A stretch of 64,000 bases of DNA. It comes from Alphaproteobacteria bacterium. Lineage in GTDB: Bacteria; Pseudomonadota; Alphaproteobacteria; Micropepsales; Micropepsaceae. Shown piece after piece: positions 35,417 through 43,711 of the stretch (the first letter of the stretch is position 1; every line of letters starts with the position of its first letter). The translations under genes and the position numbers were made by a program. Under the pieces are notes generated by a model. That model saw nothing but the letters and a program-made list of their open reading frames with translations, did not search any database and was not told the origin of the DNA. The DNA lies in contig WGNJ01000013.1 in the NCBI GenBank assembly GCA_016124635.1, forward strand, positions 186,001 to 250,000, written 5' to 3'.

Positions 35417-37231
35417 TCAGCCGCCCAGCTCTTGGCGCAGAATTTCAAGCTCGATCCACGTCTCTTCGGCCGCGTGGAGATCGGTTTGCGCCTTCGTCAT
35501 CGCGTCCGCGAGTTCACCAAATCGTTTCGGGTCGCGGGCGTAAAGGTTATCGTCGGAGAGCGCGTTGCGCAGCATCGCGATCCGCTCTTCGAGAGCGCTG
35601 ATCTGCCCCGGCAGAGTTTCCAGCGCGTGCTTCTCCTTGAAGCTCAGCTTCCGGCGCGCTGTCGCCGGTTCACTTCGGGCAGGCGACGCGGTGGCTTTTG
35701 CAGGCGTCGCAGGGCTCATACGTGGTGCTTTTGGCGCGACGCCGGATCCGCGTTGCGCGACCATATCGCTGTAGCCTCCGGCATATTCGACGAAGCGGCC
35801 GTCACCTTCGGCTAGCACCGTCGATGTCACGACGCGATCGATGAAATCGCGGTCGTGGCTGACGAGCAGAACGGTGCCGGAATAATCCGCCAGCAGTTCT
35901 TGCAGCAGTTCGAGCGTCTCGAGGTCGAGATCGTTGGTCGGCTCGTCGAGGATCAGCAAATTCGACGGCGCGGCGAACGCCTTCGCAAGCATAAGACGTC
36001 CGCGCTCGCCGCCGGACAGAACGCTGACCGGCGTTCGCAGCTGCTCAGGTGCGAACAGGAAGTCCCTCATGTAACCGGAAACATGCCGCGATGCGCCGTT
36101 GACGCTTATTGTGTCGCCTCGGCCGTCAGTCAGGAACGCCGCCAGCGTTAGCTGAGGCGCGAGCGTCGCGCGCCGCTGATCGAGCGTCTGTATCTGGAGA
36201 TTGGTGCCGAGCCTCAACTCGCCTTGATCAGGATCGAGCCGGCCAATGAGCAGATTGAGCAGCGTGGTCTTGCCCGAGCCGTTGGGGCCGACGATGCCGA
36301 CGCGATCGCCGCGCATTACACGCAGAGAAAAGTCCTCTACGACCGCATTGTCGCCGAAGCTCTTCGAGAGATGGCTCGCCTCGATGACAAGCGCGCCCGA
36401 AGCCTGCGCCTCGCTCGCAGCCATCCGCACCTGACCGACGGAGCGTCGCGCGTCGCGCCGCTGTTGGCGCAGGTCGGCGAGGCGCGCCATGCGTCCCTGG
36501 TTGCGCTTGCGCCGCGCGGTGACGCCGTAACGCACCCAGTCTTCTTCCATCGCGATGCGCCGATCGAGCTTGTGCCGGTCGCGCTCTTCCTCCTCGAGCA
36601 CTTTGTCGCGCCATTCCTCGAACGCGCCAAATCCCTGCTCGAGCCGTCGCGTGCGTCCACGATCGAGCCACACCGTGGCGCGCGACAGGCCCTCCAAGAA
36701 GCGACGGTCGTGGCTGATGAGCACAAGCGCCGAACGCATTGCACGGAGTTCGTCTTCGAGCCACTCGATTGCCGGCAGGTCCAGATGGTTGGTTGGCTCG
36801 TCGAGCAACAAGATGTCGGGCGAGGGTGCAAGCACGCGCGCTAGCGCTGCACGCCGCGCTTCACCGCCGGACAGAGCCGCGGTGTTCTCCTCACCCGAGA
36901 GGCCGAGACGCTCAAGCAGGTAACGGGCGCGGTAGGGATCGTCGCCGGCAGTCAGCCCGGCCTCGACGAACGCCGACGTCGTCGCAAAACCGGAAAGATC
37001 CGGCTCTTGCGGTAGATACCGTAGTGTCGCCGCCGGTGCGATCGCCCGCGAACCGCGATCGAACTCGACGAGTCCTGCCGCGATCTTGAGCAGTGTCGAC
37101 TTACCCGACCCGTTGCGTCCGACGAGGCAGATCCGCTCGCCTTCGCTCAGCGCAAGCTCCGCCCCGGCGAGCAAGGGCGTGCCCCCGAAGGTCAAATGAA
37201 CGTCCTGCAGTTGGATCAGCGGCGCGGCCAT
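35417..37231 (-). CDS. uup: ABC-F ATPase, Uup type
   Basis: 604 residues with two ABC domains. Domain 1: Walker A GRNGSGKSTLLK, signature LSGGEARRAALARVL, Walker B ILLLDEPTNHLD. Domain 2: GPNGSGKTTLLN, LSGGERGRLMLAKAF, LLILDEPTNDLD. An Arg-rich linker, then a C-terminal coiled coil (LSFKEKHALETLPGQISALEERI), the Uup feature. It has no membrane domain, so it is a soluble ABC-F protein acting on ribosomes or branched DNA. The ATG at 37231 is the most likely start. Divergent from the small gene at 37477. Confidence 0.93.
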   Translation of the reverse strand: MAAPLIQLQDVHLTFGGTPLLAGAELALSEGERICLVGRNGSGKSTLLKIAAGLVEFDRGSRAIAPAATLRYLPQEPDLSGFATTSAFVEAGLTAGDDPYRARYLLERLGLSGEENTAALSGGEARRAALARVLAPSPDILLLDEPTNHLDLPAIEWLEDELRAMRSALVLISHDRRFLEGLSRATVWLDRGRTRRLEQGFGAFEEWRDKVLEEEERDRHKLDRRIAMEEDWVRYGVTARRKRNQGRMARLADLRQQRRDARRSVGQVRMAASEAQASGALVIEASHLSKSFGDNAVVEDFSLRVMRGDRVGIVGPNGSGKTTLLNLLIGRLDPDQGELRLGTNLQIQTLDQRRATLAPQLTLAAFLTDGRGDTISVNGASRHVSGYMRDFLFAPEQLRTPVSVLSGGERGRLMLAKAFAAPSNLLILDEPTNDLDLETLELLQELLADYSGTVLLVSHDRDFIDRVVTSTVLAEGDGRFVEYAGGYSDMVAQRGSGVAPKAPRMSPATPAKATASPARSEPATARRKLSFKEKHALETLPGQISALEERIAMLRNALSDDNLYARDPKRFGELADAMTKAQTDLHAAEETWIELEILRQELGG

Positions 37232-37350
37232 GGCGCGCACCGTACAGTGCGCGGTGACCGGCGCGAAAGTCCGGCAAGGCGGTCTTGCTGCTCCGCAGGA
37301 TGGCCGCGGACCTTCGACGGTTTAGTGACAAAGGAACTTGAATCGGGCGC

Positions 37351-37370
37351 CCGGCATTAAAGAATGCCGG
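37351..37370. repeat. Eight-base inverted repeat in the uup divergent region
   Basis: CCGGCATT (37351-37358) and AATGCCGG (37363-37370) around AAAG. No U-run follows on either strand, so it is more like an operator or mRNA leader hairpin than a terminator. Confidence 0.55.
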
Positions 37371-37476
37371 AGTGCGGTCCAGAGGAAGAAAGGTTCACCT
37401 GCTGGCCCGCGCGCATCACCGGCCCGTGCTAGCCTGCCTCCCTGAGTTCCGCCGAAATCCAACCAAGGATGCTCTC

Positions 37477-37917
37477 ATGTTCGTGCTTGTCGACATCTTC
37501 CCGCTGCTTGCGATCCCGCTGCTGATTTACAATTTCATTGTGTTGACAGGCATCGCCGGCGCGCCTGAGAACGTTCAGCTCTGGTTCGCGGCGCCGGTCT
37601 TCACGATCCATGCTTTCTCGGGCGATGCCTGGGACGTCTCCACGGCCGACATCCTGATTCTATTCGGGATTGCTTTGCTGTTCGTCGAAGTGGTGAAGTC
37701 GACGCGCACGGATTCCCTGTCGCTCATCAACCACGGCATCGCGGCGCTCGTCTTCGTCATCTTCCTCGTTCAGTTCCTGACGATGCGCGGCTTCACGACG
37801 TCGGTCTATTGCATCCTGATGGCGATGCAGCTCGTCGACGTGGTCGCTGGTTACACGGTGACCGCAGTGGCGGCTCGCCGCGACATCGGGTCCGGAGGTG
37901 GCATCCTACCGCATTGA
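37477..37917 (+). CDS. Small membrane protein of unknown function
   Basis: 146 residues with four hydrophobic helices (about 2-25, 33-50, 62-80 and 93-125). The start is ATG 37477, with AAGGA ahead. Conserved-looking text NHGIAALVFVIFLVQFLTMRGF. No catalytic motif. Expressed divergently from uup. Not recognised. Confidence 0.7.
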   Translation: MFVLVDIFPLLAIPLLIYNFIVLTGIAGAPENVQLWFAAPVFTIHAFSGDAWDVSTADILILFGIALLFVEVVKSTRTDSLSLINHGIAALVFVIFLVQFLTMRGFTTSVYCILMAMQLVDVVAGYTVTAVAARRDIGSGGGILPH

Positions 37918-37932
37918 GGACTGCGCGGCGCA

Positions 37933-38319
37933 TTACTGCGGGATCGGGTCGGTGACCTTGCAGGTTTGCGTCGCGTTTCCGCATTCCTTCACCGTGGAAT
38001 GAACGTTGGTGCGCGCGATGGCGCAGGCATAGGTCTGCGCCGCGCAGAGATGCGTGCGAACGCATTCTGAGAACAAGTCGGTCGACTTTACGACTGAGAG
38101 TGGGCGGCTGCACTCGCTGAACGTCAAGAGCTTCTCGCCGTTGCGCTCGGCATCGGCCTGACCGCGAACCATCTGCGTTTGGCTCGGCGTTCCCTCACAA
38201 GCGAGCGCCGCCTCGATCATTTTTTCACGCTGTCCGGTCAGGTAGGACGTGCAGGTTTCCGACCCCGCCAAGGCTTGACCCGTTAGAACCACGAACAGAC
38301 ACAAGGCAATCGCACGCAT
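37933..38319 (-). CDS. Exported cysteine-rich protein of unknown function
   Basis: 128 residues with a signal peptide (CLFVVLTGQALAGSE). The mature part has eight cysteines (ETCTSYL, ALACEG, SECSRP, SECVRTHLCAAQTYACAIA, KECGNATQTCK), suggesting several disulfides. No family recognised. Start at ATG 38319 places the signal peptide at the N-terminus. Confidence 0.65.
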   Translation of the reverse strand: MRAIALCLFVVLTGQALAGSETCTSYLTGQREKMIEAALACEGTPSQTQMVRGQADAERNGEKLLTFSECSRPLSVVKSTDLFSECVRTHLCAAQTYACAIARTNVHSTVKECGNATQTCKVTDPIPQ

Positions 38320-38470
38320 CAAATCACTCCGTAAGGCCGCGCACGCATATAGCAAATCGGCGGCTCACGTCACTGAACTCGATCTTAAATCGCAAGAAGA
38401 TTGAGCGAGCTGTGACGATGCGTCCGCCGTCGAGAGCGCGGGTCCTTGCCGCAGCGATGCAAGCAGACCG

Positions 38471-38499
38471 AAAAAGAGCGCCGGTTTCCCGGCGCTCTT
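38471..38499 (-). terminator. Rho-independent terminator of the His/Arg/Tyr-rich gene
   Basis: Perfect eleven-pair stem AAGAGCGCCGG (38474-38484) / CCGGCGCTCTT (38489-38499), loop TTTC. On the minus strand it is followed by TTTTT. It is 44 bases downstream of the stop at 38543. Confidence 0.9.
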
Positions 38500-38542
38500 A
38501 TGTCTGCCGCAAGCAAGGAGAGCCTGCCCGCGCAGCGATCGG

Positions 38543-38839
38543 TCAGTCCCAATACCAGCGCCGACGCTTCCGGTCCCAATGGCGGTGATGACGGCGGTGG
38601 TGGCGATCGTAGGCGCTCGGATAATATTCGCCGGAGCCGTAGAATCGGCTGCAGCGATCCCAATGCCTGCGGCGATAGCCGTCATCGCGGCAATATCTGC
38701 GATAGGTCTCGATGCTGATCGCAACGCCGTCGGGGCCGACATATGCGCCGACATTGCTGCGAGCTGCAGCGGGCAATGAGACTGTCAGCGCCGACGCCAG
38801 AAGAGCGGCGCCCACCATGGTTGTGGCGATCACTTTCAT
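38543..38839 (-). CDS. Small exported His/Arg/Tyr-rich protein
   Basis: 98 residues from ATG 38839, with GGAGG in the right place. Signal peptide MVGAALLASALTVSLPAAARS, then a short sequence with RRYCRDDGYRRRHWDRC, ending in HRRHHRHWDRKRRRWYWD. Extreme content of His, Arg, Tyr and Trp suggests metal or heme binding, or envelope association, but there is no known family. Has its own terminator. Confidence 0.65.
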   Translation of the reverse strand: MKVIATTMVGAALLASALTVSLPAAARSNVGAYVGPDGVAISIETYRRYCRDDGYRRRHWDRCSRFYGSGEYYPSAYDRHHRRHHRHWDRKRRRWYWD

Positions 38840-39222
38840 GGGCAATCCTCCGGATGTTGCGCGCCCGAGATTCTGCTCCGGATGCCTAACGTTCGAACGT
38901 CGCCTTCGCTCCGCCTTGGAACCGTTAGAATTTCGTGGCTAAGGCGGAACTGGACAAAATGCTGGCGTTGTCATCTTACGAAGGCCTCACAGCAACTTAA
39001 TGCGCCGCCTGTCTTGGATCGCCGAGCGAAGGCTGCGAGGCTTCAGTCACTTGGCGGGTCGTCAGGGCTCTCATCCGCACAAGTGTTGCATACCCCAGCG
39101 CGAGCCCAGGCGAAGGGTCCTTCGCGTGCAAGCCCGGACCCTTCGCCCTTTTCGCGCGCAATTGATATTCGTCGGCGATTGAGGCTCCATCGCGCACGCC
39201 CGCTGGCGAGGAGCGACAAATC
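38840..39222. other. Non-coding interval with an orphan + strand terminator
   Basis: 383 bases. I find no convincing protein. The main feature is a strong hairpin at 39109-39147. Two possibilities are a leader attenuator for the GFA gene or a small RNA. No other structure seen. Confidence 0.5.
39109..39152 (+). terminator. Orphan hairpin-terminator upstream of GFA gene
   Basis: Twelve-pair perfect stem GGCGAAGGGTCC (39109-39120) / GGACCCTTCGCC (39136-39147), 15-base loop, then CTTTTCG. No + strand gene ends here. Confidence 0.7.
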
Positions 39223-39627
39223 ATGAAGATTACGGGTGGCTGTCGCTGCGGGCGCATCGCTTACGAGGCCACGATTGACCCGAATGCCGTCGGAATCTGT
39301 CACTGCACGGATTGTCAAAGCCTGTCCGGTTCGGCGTATCGCGTAACGGTGCCGGCCCGAGCCGACGCCTTCGTCATCCGCGGCGAGCCCAAGATCTATG
39401 TGAAAACAGCGGCAAGCGGCACGAAGCGCGCGCAGGCCTTCTGCCCGGATTGCGGCGCCGCCATTTACGCTGCCGCGGTCTCGAATCCCCCGTCCTATTC
39501 GCTGCGCGTCGGCTCAATCAGCCAGCGTGTGGAGCTTGGCGCGCCGAAGCGCCAAATCTGGTGCCAATCGGCGCTGCCTTGGTCGATGGACTTGCGCGCC
39601 GTGGAGCAATATCCCCGCCAGTCCTGA
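39223..39627 (+). CDS. GFA/CENP-V-type zinc protein (glutathione-dependent formaldehyde-activating-like)
   Basis: 134 residues. Zn sites: GGCRCGRIAYEA, GICHCTDCQSLSG and AFCPDCGAAIY; the spacing of the cysteines is the family pattern. Such enzymes bind zinc and use glutathione-linked substrates, but many members have no known function. The start is the ATG at 39223. Confidence 0.9.
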   Translation: MKITGGCRCGRIAYEATIDPNAVGICHCTDCQSLSGSAYRVTVPARADAFVIRGEPKIYVKTAASGTKRAQAFCPDCGAAIYAAAVSNPPSYSLRVGSISQRVELGAPKRQIWCQSALPWSMDLRAVEQYPRQS

Positions 39628-39747
39628 GATATTCGCTGAACGGCATATGTCCTCTGGAATAGCGGGCCGTCGCAATTGTCGCTATCCGCGCAACGTCCGG
39701 TGAAGTGACCCGCCGCTACTGTCGCGATCGATGGAGGTGACGAAGCA

Positions 39748-40131
39748 ATGAAGCCTAAGCAAACGATTGTCTGCGTGATCGACGACAACGATGATGTGCG
39801 CCAGCTGATATGCCGGGCGCTGCAAGGCGCAGGCTTCGCAACCGTCGATGCCGGCGACGGTGACGCGGGCGCTCGCGCCGTGCGTCAGTCGAATCCGTCG
39901 ATCGTCGTGACGGACATGGTGATGGAGTGCTGCGACGGCGTCGAAACGATCATGGAGCTGAAGCGCAACAGTCCGGCCGTTCGCATTCTTGCGATATCGG
40001 GCGGCGGCACGCGCGGCGGGCGCGATTTGCTCGAGCTTGCCGAATGCGCAGGCGCCGACGCTTGCCTCGCCAAACCGTTCCGGGTTGGCGACCTCATCCA
40101 CAAAGTGACGGAGCTCGCGCTCGCGGCCTGA
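39748..40131 (+). CDS. Single-domain CheY-like response regulator
   Basis: 127 residues. Acidic pair DDND near the N-terminus, phosphorylatable Asp in IVVTDMVM, then ILAISGGG in the switch position and Lys in LAKPF. No output domain, so it acts by protein-protein contact. No histidine kinase is adjacent. The small gene is convergent with the retropepsin gene. Confidence 0.9.
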   Translation: MKPKQTIVCVIDDNDDVRQLICRALQGAGFATVDAGDGDAGARAVRQSNPSIVVTDMVMECCDGVETIMELKRNSPAVRILAISGGGTRGGRDLLELAECAGADACLAKPFRVGDLIHKVTELALAA

Positions 40132-40140
40132 ACGGCGTCG

Positions 40141-41067
40141 TCACTTCGTGCACGACATCGCGAACGCCGCACTGCCGAAAACAAAGCGGCATCCTGCAAG
40201 GGCGTCCATCCCGAGCAGGCCCTGCGAATTGCAGCCGCCCGCACTTCGGCCGACGCCGACCGACAACGTCCGCGGACCGCCGCCGAAATCGACGTCGACT
40301 GGAGTGCTCTGGAAGACGCGGACGCGCTCGCCCGCGATCCCCATTTGATCGCGCCCCGTACCGGGCCTCGCGCGCAACGCCCTCGCGGCGGGAATTCCGT
40401 CCCGGATCGACGTGGTCGTGGCGCCGGTATCGATGGTCAACGAGGTCGGAATGCCGTCGATGAGCGTGCGGATCACATAGAGACGGTTGGCCAGCGGCGA
40501 ACCTTTATTGGTGCAGATGCCAGTCATATCGCCGGCGTTCAGAACCGTTGCGTGGAGGCGCTCGAGCGCGGATTCCATCGGTTCGAACCGCAGCTCGGGA
40601 GTGTTCAGATCCAAAACGGCCGCTTGTGTTCTCGCGGCCAGCAGTTGCGGCGACAATAGTCCCGCGACTCTGAGCTTTTCGAACATCGGCGGAAAGTCCG
40701 TGACGATCGCCTCGCCGATGTCGAGCGTTGAACCGTTTGCAAGGCGCAACGGCGTATCGCGAGCGATCAGGACGTCGATCGCGTTGCCGTTGGCATCGAT
40801 GGCATGAACGCTAGAACCGGACGTCGGTTTCAACCCTCTCGCCTTGGCGAACCATCCGGCAAATGTGTGAACGCCAGCGCCGCTATCGACTAGAAACCGC
40901 GCATCCTGATTGCCGAGCTTTACCGTCAGCACTGGACTCGGAAAGCCGATCTTTCCAAGCTCGGCGTCGTAGTGCAGACCGATCGTCGTTGTTTCATCGG
41001 CGATCGCAGCTGATGCCATCGCTCCGGCCAGCACCAACACTGCACACAAATGCATCCACATTCTCAT
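40141..41067 (-). CDS. Exported retropepsin-like aspartyl protease
   Basis: 308 residues. Signal peptide (VLAGAMASAAIAD). Two pepsin-type half motifs: FLVDSGAGVH in the N-half and LTIDTGATTT in the C-half, so both catalytic Asp residues are in one chain. A Gly/Leu-rich tail LGMDALAGCRFVFG is typical of bacterial clan AA proteases. Periplasmic. Substrate unknown. Confidence 0.85.
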   Translation of the reverse strand: MRMWMHLCAVLVLAGAMASAAIADETTTIGLHYDAELGKIGFPSPVLTVKLGNQDARFLVDSGAGVHTFAGWFAKARGLKPTSGSSVHAIDANGNAIDVLIARDTPLRLANGSTLDIGEAIVTDFPPMFEKLRVAGLLSPQLLAARTQAAVLDLNTPELRFEPMESALERLHATVLNAGDMTGICTNKGSPLANRLYVIRTLIDGIPTSLTIDTGATTTSIRDGIPAARALRARPGTGRDQMGIAGERVRVFQSTPVDVDFGGGPRTLSVGVGRSAGGCNSQGLLGMDALAGCRFVFGSAAFAMSCTK

Positions 41068-41154
41068 GATCCGTTCATAGCATAGGTGCGCTTCGCCTCG
41101 CCCGCCCGGTGGGGCAGGGCGCGGGTTCGATGCGCTGAATTTCTTGGCGGGCGC

Positions 41155-41697
41155 CTAAGGCGAAGTCGCCGCGGCAACGACCTCCGGAATCAGGAAGATG
41201 TCCGTGTCGCCGGTCTTTTCCCCGGCGGCCGTGATCAGCGCATGCGCTTGTCCGCGGTGATGCGTTTGATGATTGAAGAAATGCACGATCAGCGGTCCGC
41301 GCGGTTGCGTGATCTCTCCCTTCAGCGTGGCGCTGTACCAGGTCTGATCCTTCGCAAGCCACGCGACGTCGACCCGTCGTGCCCAATTTAGGATCTTGGC
41401 ATCCGCTTCCTCGCGGGCGCGGCGCAATTCGGAAAAATCGGCGATCAGACCCGCGCTGTCCTTTTGCACGATTTTTGGCGCTTCCCACGCATCGAAACGC
41501 GACATCCAAATCTGGTCGGCCCACAAGAGGTGATTGAACGTGCCGTGGATCGAGCTCCAAAACGCCCCGCGCGGCTCGCGTCGAACAGCATCAGCAAGCC
41601 GCCCTGCCGCGTCGTAGAGCCGCTTGTTCATCGCCATGTTGTAGGTCGCCATCGTGCGAACGAAAACTGGTGTGACGAGGACGGGTACGTCGGACAT
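41155..41697 (-). CDS. DinB-family protein
   Basis: 180 residues. Four-helix bundle with three His in metal-binding positions: GTFNHLLWADQ, HFFNHQTHHRGQAH. DinB/YfiT proteins are metal-dependent enzymes, often thiol S-transferases. Cytoplasmic. Divergent from the arsR-SRPBCC operon. The cofactor thiol is not known. Confidence 0.9.
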   Translation of the reverse strand: MSDVPVLVTPVFVRTMATYNMAMNKRLYDAAGRLADAVRREPRGAFWSSIHGTFNHLLWADQIWMSRFDAWEAPKIVQKDSAGLIADFSELRRAREEADAKILNWARRVDVAWLAKDQTWYSATLKGEITQPRGPLIVHFFNHQTHHRGQAHALITAAGEKTGDTDIFLIPEVVAAATSP

Positions 41698-41781
41698 GGA
41701 AGGACCTCAGGAATCCGACCGCCAATATGAGACCTAATCACGCCCGTCGCCATAGGCACGCGCGACCCGGCAGTCTGAGCC

Positions 41782-41816
41782 TTGACAGGCTTGATATTTA
41801 AGAAAATACTTAAGTA
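41782..41816 (+). promoter_or_regulatory. arsR promoter and operator, probably leaderless
   Basis: TTGACA (41782-41787), 17-base spacer, AATACT (41805-41810), ATG at 41816. The transcription start would fall on or within a few bases of the ATG, and there is no ribosome site. An inverted repeat TATTTAAG (41795-41802) / CTTAAGTA (41809-41816), one mismatch, covers the -10 and start codon: a typical ArsR autoregulatory site. Confidence 0.6.
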
Positions 41817-42178
41817 TGAGTTTGGCTTCTCCAGCGATCGACACGGTCTTCGCCGCTCTGGGCGATCCCACGCGTCGCGCCATCGTCGAGCGCCTCGCCG
41901 CGAGCGAAGCGACGATGAGCGAAGTCGCAGCTCCCTTCGCAATGTCGCTCTCCGCGGTGCATCAGCACATCGCGCTGCTCGAGGGTGCGGGCATCGTCGC
42001 CTGTGAGAAACGCGGGCGCGAACGCTGGTGCCGCCTCGATCCTCGCGGCCTCGAGCGCGTCGAAAGGTGGGTGGGCGAACGCCGGCGCCTCTGGGAGCGC
42101 CGGCTCGACGCGCTGCAGCTGTACCTCGCCTCCGGAACGGCAGGCACGAAGACGAAGAAGAAAAGGAAGCGCCCATGA
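41816..42178 (+). CDS. ArsR-family repressor
   Basis: 120 residues with a winged-helix domain: TVFAALGDPTRRAIVERLA, EVAAPFAMSLSAVHQHIALLEGAG, RERWCRLDPRGLERVERWV. No clear metal-binding Cys pair, so the signal is unknown; this subgroup usually sits ahead of SRPBCC genes. The stop overlaps the next gene (ATGA, 42175-42178). Confidence 0.92.
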   Translation: MSLASPAIDTVFAALGDPTRRAIVERLAASEATMSEVAAPFAMSLSAVHQHIALLEGAGIVACEKRGRERWCRLDPRGLERVERWVGERRRLWERRLDALQLYLASGTAGTKTKKKRKRP

Positions 42179-42657
42179 AACCGGTCACAACTGCGCACCA
42201 CACCGTCGTCGTCAAACGCACGTTGGATGCCTCGGCGCCGCGCGTATTCGATGCTTGGCGCGATAGCGAGGCGCTGAAGAAGTGGTACGTGCCGGGCGAG
42301 GGCACGTGGCAGTCCAAGATTCTGCGTCACGAGTTTCGCGTCGGCGGCGGTGGACTGATGACTTTTGGGGCGCCGGGCGATGCGCAGTACACGCAAGATT
42401 ATCGCTACGAGGATATCGTCGATGATCAGCGCATTTGTTACGCAATGACGATCGTCCGCGATGCGGTTCGGATTACGACATCGATGGTGACGATCGAATT
42501 TGCCGCGGCCGGTCAGCGAACGGCGCTGACGATTACCGATCAGATGGTCATTCTCGACGGCGGCGACACAGCGGCCGATCGCGAGCGCGGGTGGGGCGAG
42601 ACGCTCGACAAACTCCCGCCGCTGTTCAGGCGTCAAACAGGCAGGGATCCGTCATGA
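42175..42657 (+). CDS. SRPBCC (AHSA1-type) protein 1
   Basis: 160 residues. Pattern of the START-like fold: VVVKRTLDASAPRVFDAWRDSEALKKWY, then DYRYEDIVDDQRICYAMTI, and ERGWGETLDKLPPLF at the end. Translationally coupled to arsR by an ATGA overlap and to the next SRPBCC gene in the same way. It probably binds a hydrophobic ligand. Function unknown. Confidence 0.88.
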   Translation: MKPVTTAHHTVVVKRTLDASAPRVFDAWRDSEALKKWYVPGEGTWQSKILRHEFRVGGGGLMTFGAPGDAQYTQDYRYEDIVDDQRICYAMTIVRDAVRITTSMVTIEFAAAGQRTALTITDQMVILDGGDTAADRERGWGETLDKLPPLFRRQTGRDPS

Positions 42658-43133
42658 CGCCCGAGCAAAGCGTCCTCAAAGTCCGCCGCTCGATCCTCAT
42701 CAATGCGGCCCCTGAGGCCGTGTGGCAGAAATTCGCCGACCACAAATCGATGGAAAGCTGGTGGGGATATCGGACAGGTACGCCGGAAGCGGGCACGTCC
42801 AAAGGCCAGTATCTCGACCGATATGAGCCGCAGGTCGGCGGCCGCATCGTGATGTCCGTGAACTGGAACGGCGAGCGCGTTTCCTACGGCGGCAAGATTC
42901 TATCGTTCGCACAGGGCGGGATCACATTCGAAAACAATTGGATCCCCAGCCAGGGCTGGAAGGCGCCGACCTACATCACCATCCGCATAGCGCCCGCCTT
43001 GAACGGAACGTTGGTCGAGCTCTTCCACCACGGCTTCGAGCGTATCGGCGGCGACGTGGCCGCTGAGCACGAAGGATTCGAAGCGGGCTGGGGCATGACC
43101 CAGTTGTCCGAGCTCAAGCGGATCTGCGAGTAG
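42654..43133 (+). CDS. SRPBCC (AHSA1-type) protein 2
   Basis: 159 residues. VRRSILINAAPEAVWQKFADHKSMESWWG and the C-terminal EAGWGMTQLSELKRICE are standard for the AHSA1 group. Starts in an ATGA overlap with the preceding SRPBCC gene, so the three genes form one unit. It shows only moderate similarity to its neighbour. Convergent with SRPBCC 3, four bases apart. Confidence 0.88.
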   Translation: MTPEQSVLKVRRSILINAAPEAVWQKFADHKSMESWWGYRTGTPEAGTSKGQYLDRYEPQVGGRIVMSVNWNGERVSYGGKILSFAQGGITFENNWIPSQGWKAPTYITIRIAPALNGTLVELFHHGFERIGGDVAAEHEGFEAGWGMTQLSELKRICE

Positions 43134-43137
43134 CGTC

Positions 43138-43539
43138 TCACTTTCCCTCGAGTGCCCGCTTCATCACTTCGGCGCCCTGCTGCATCTGCGCGTCGACATA
43201 GGGCGCGACCGCGTTTGGCAGGAGGTCGGTGATCCAAATGAAACGGCACTTGTTCGCGCCGTCCGCGATCACTTGTGCCGAAGCGTTATGGTGCGTCAGC
43301 CGCTCGCTGCCGGCGATGGCATAGACCAGGCGCTTCTGCTTCGCGTCGCTGTCGACCAAAGTCTCGCGCGCGCTCGTGCCGTTCGCGAATGTAACGATGC
43401 GCGCATCGTCACCGTCCGGTTTCGAGTCGGTGACGAAACCGGGCGCTACACGCTTGTGTACGGCCTGAAAATCGGCGAGGGCGGCCCATACGCGCTCCGC
43501 CGGCGCCTCGATCGTGAACTCCTTGCGAACCGATGCCAT
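43138..43539 (-). CDS. SRPBCC protein 3 (polyketide-cyclase-like)
   Basis: 133 residues. VRKEFTIEAPAERVWAALADFQAVH at the N-terminus and FIWITDLLPNAVAPYVDAQMQQGAEVMKRALEG at the C-terminus. START-like cavity protein. The start is ATG 43539, preceded by GGAGAAA. A third SRPBCC protein in the same place as an ArsR-controlled pair suggests a local function for this fold. Confidence 0.82.
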   Translation of the reverse strand: MASVRKEFTIEAPAERVWAALADFQAVHKRVAPGFVTDSKPDGDDARIVTFANGTSARETLVDSDAKQKRLVYAIAGSERLTHHNASAQVIADGANKCRFIWITDLLPNAVAPYVDAQMQQGAEVMKRALEGK

Positions 43540-43711
43540 CTCGTTTTCTCCATAGCTCGTCCGCTCGATATGGAGCTTGTCGCCGCGCAAGGCTGGCGGA
43601 ATCCGGACTTGGTCATTTCGGGAGCGCGACGCGACAGCCGCTCTCTTAGGCTTGCTGAGCCCAGCCTGCGCCGCTAAGCAATGGCCATCGAGCTATTGCT
43701 GTTGGACGCCA

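Noticed and set aside
43138-43539. SRPBCC 3 as part of the ArsR operon
   Set aside because: It is on the opposite strand, convergent with only four bases between stops, so it cannot be co-transcribed.
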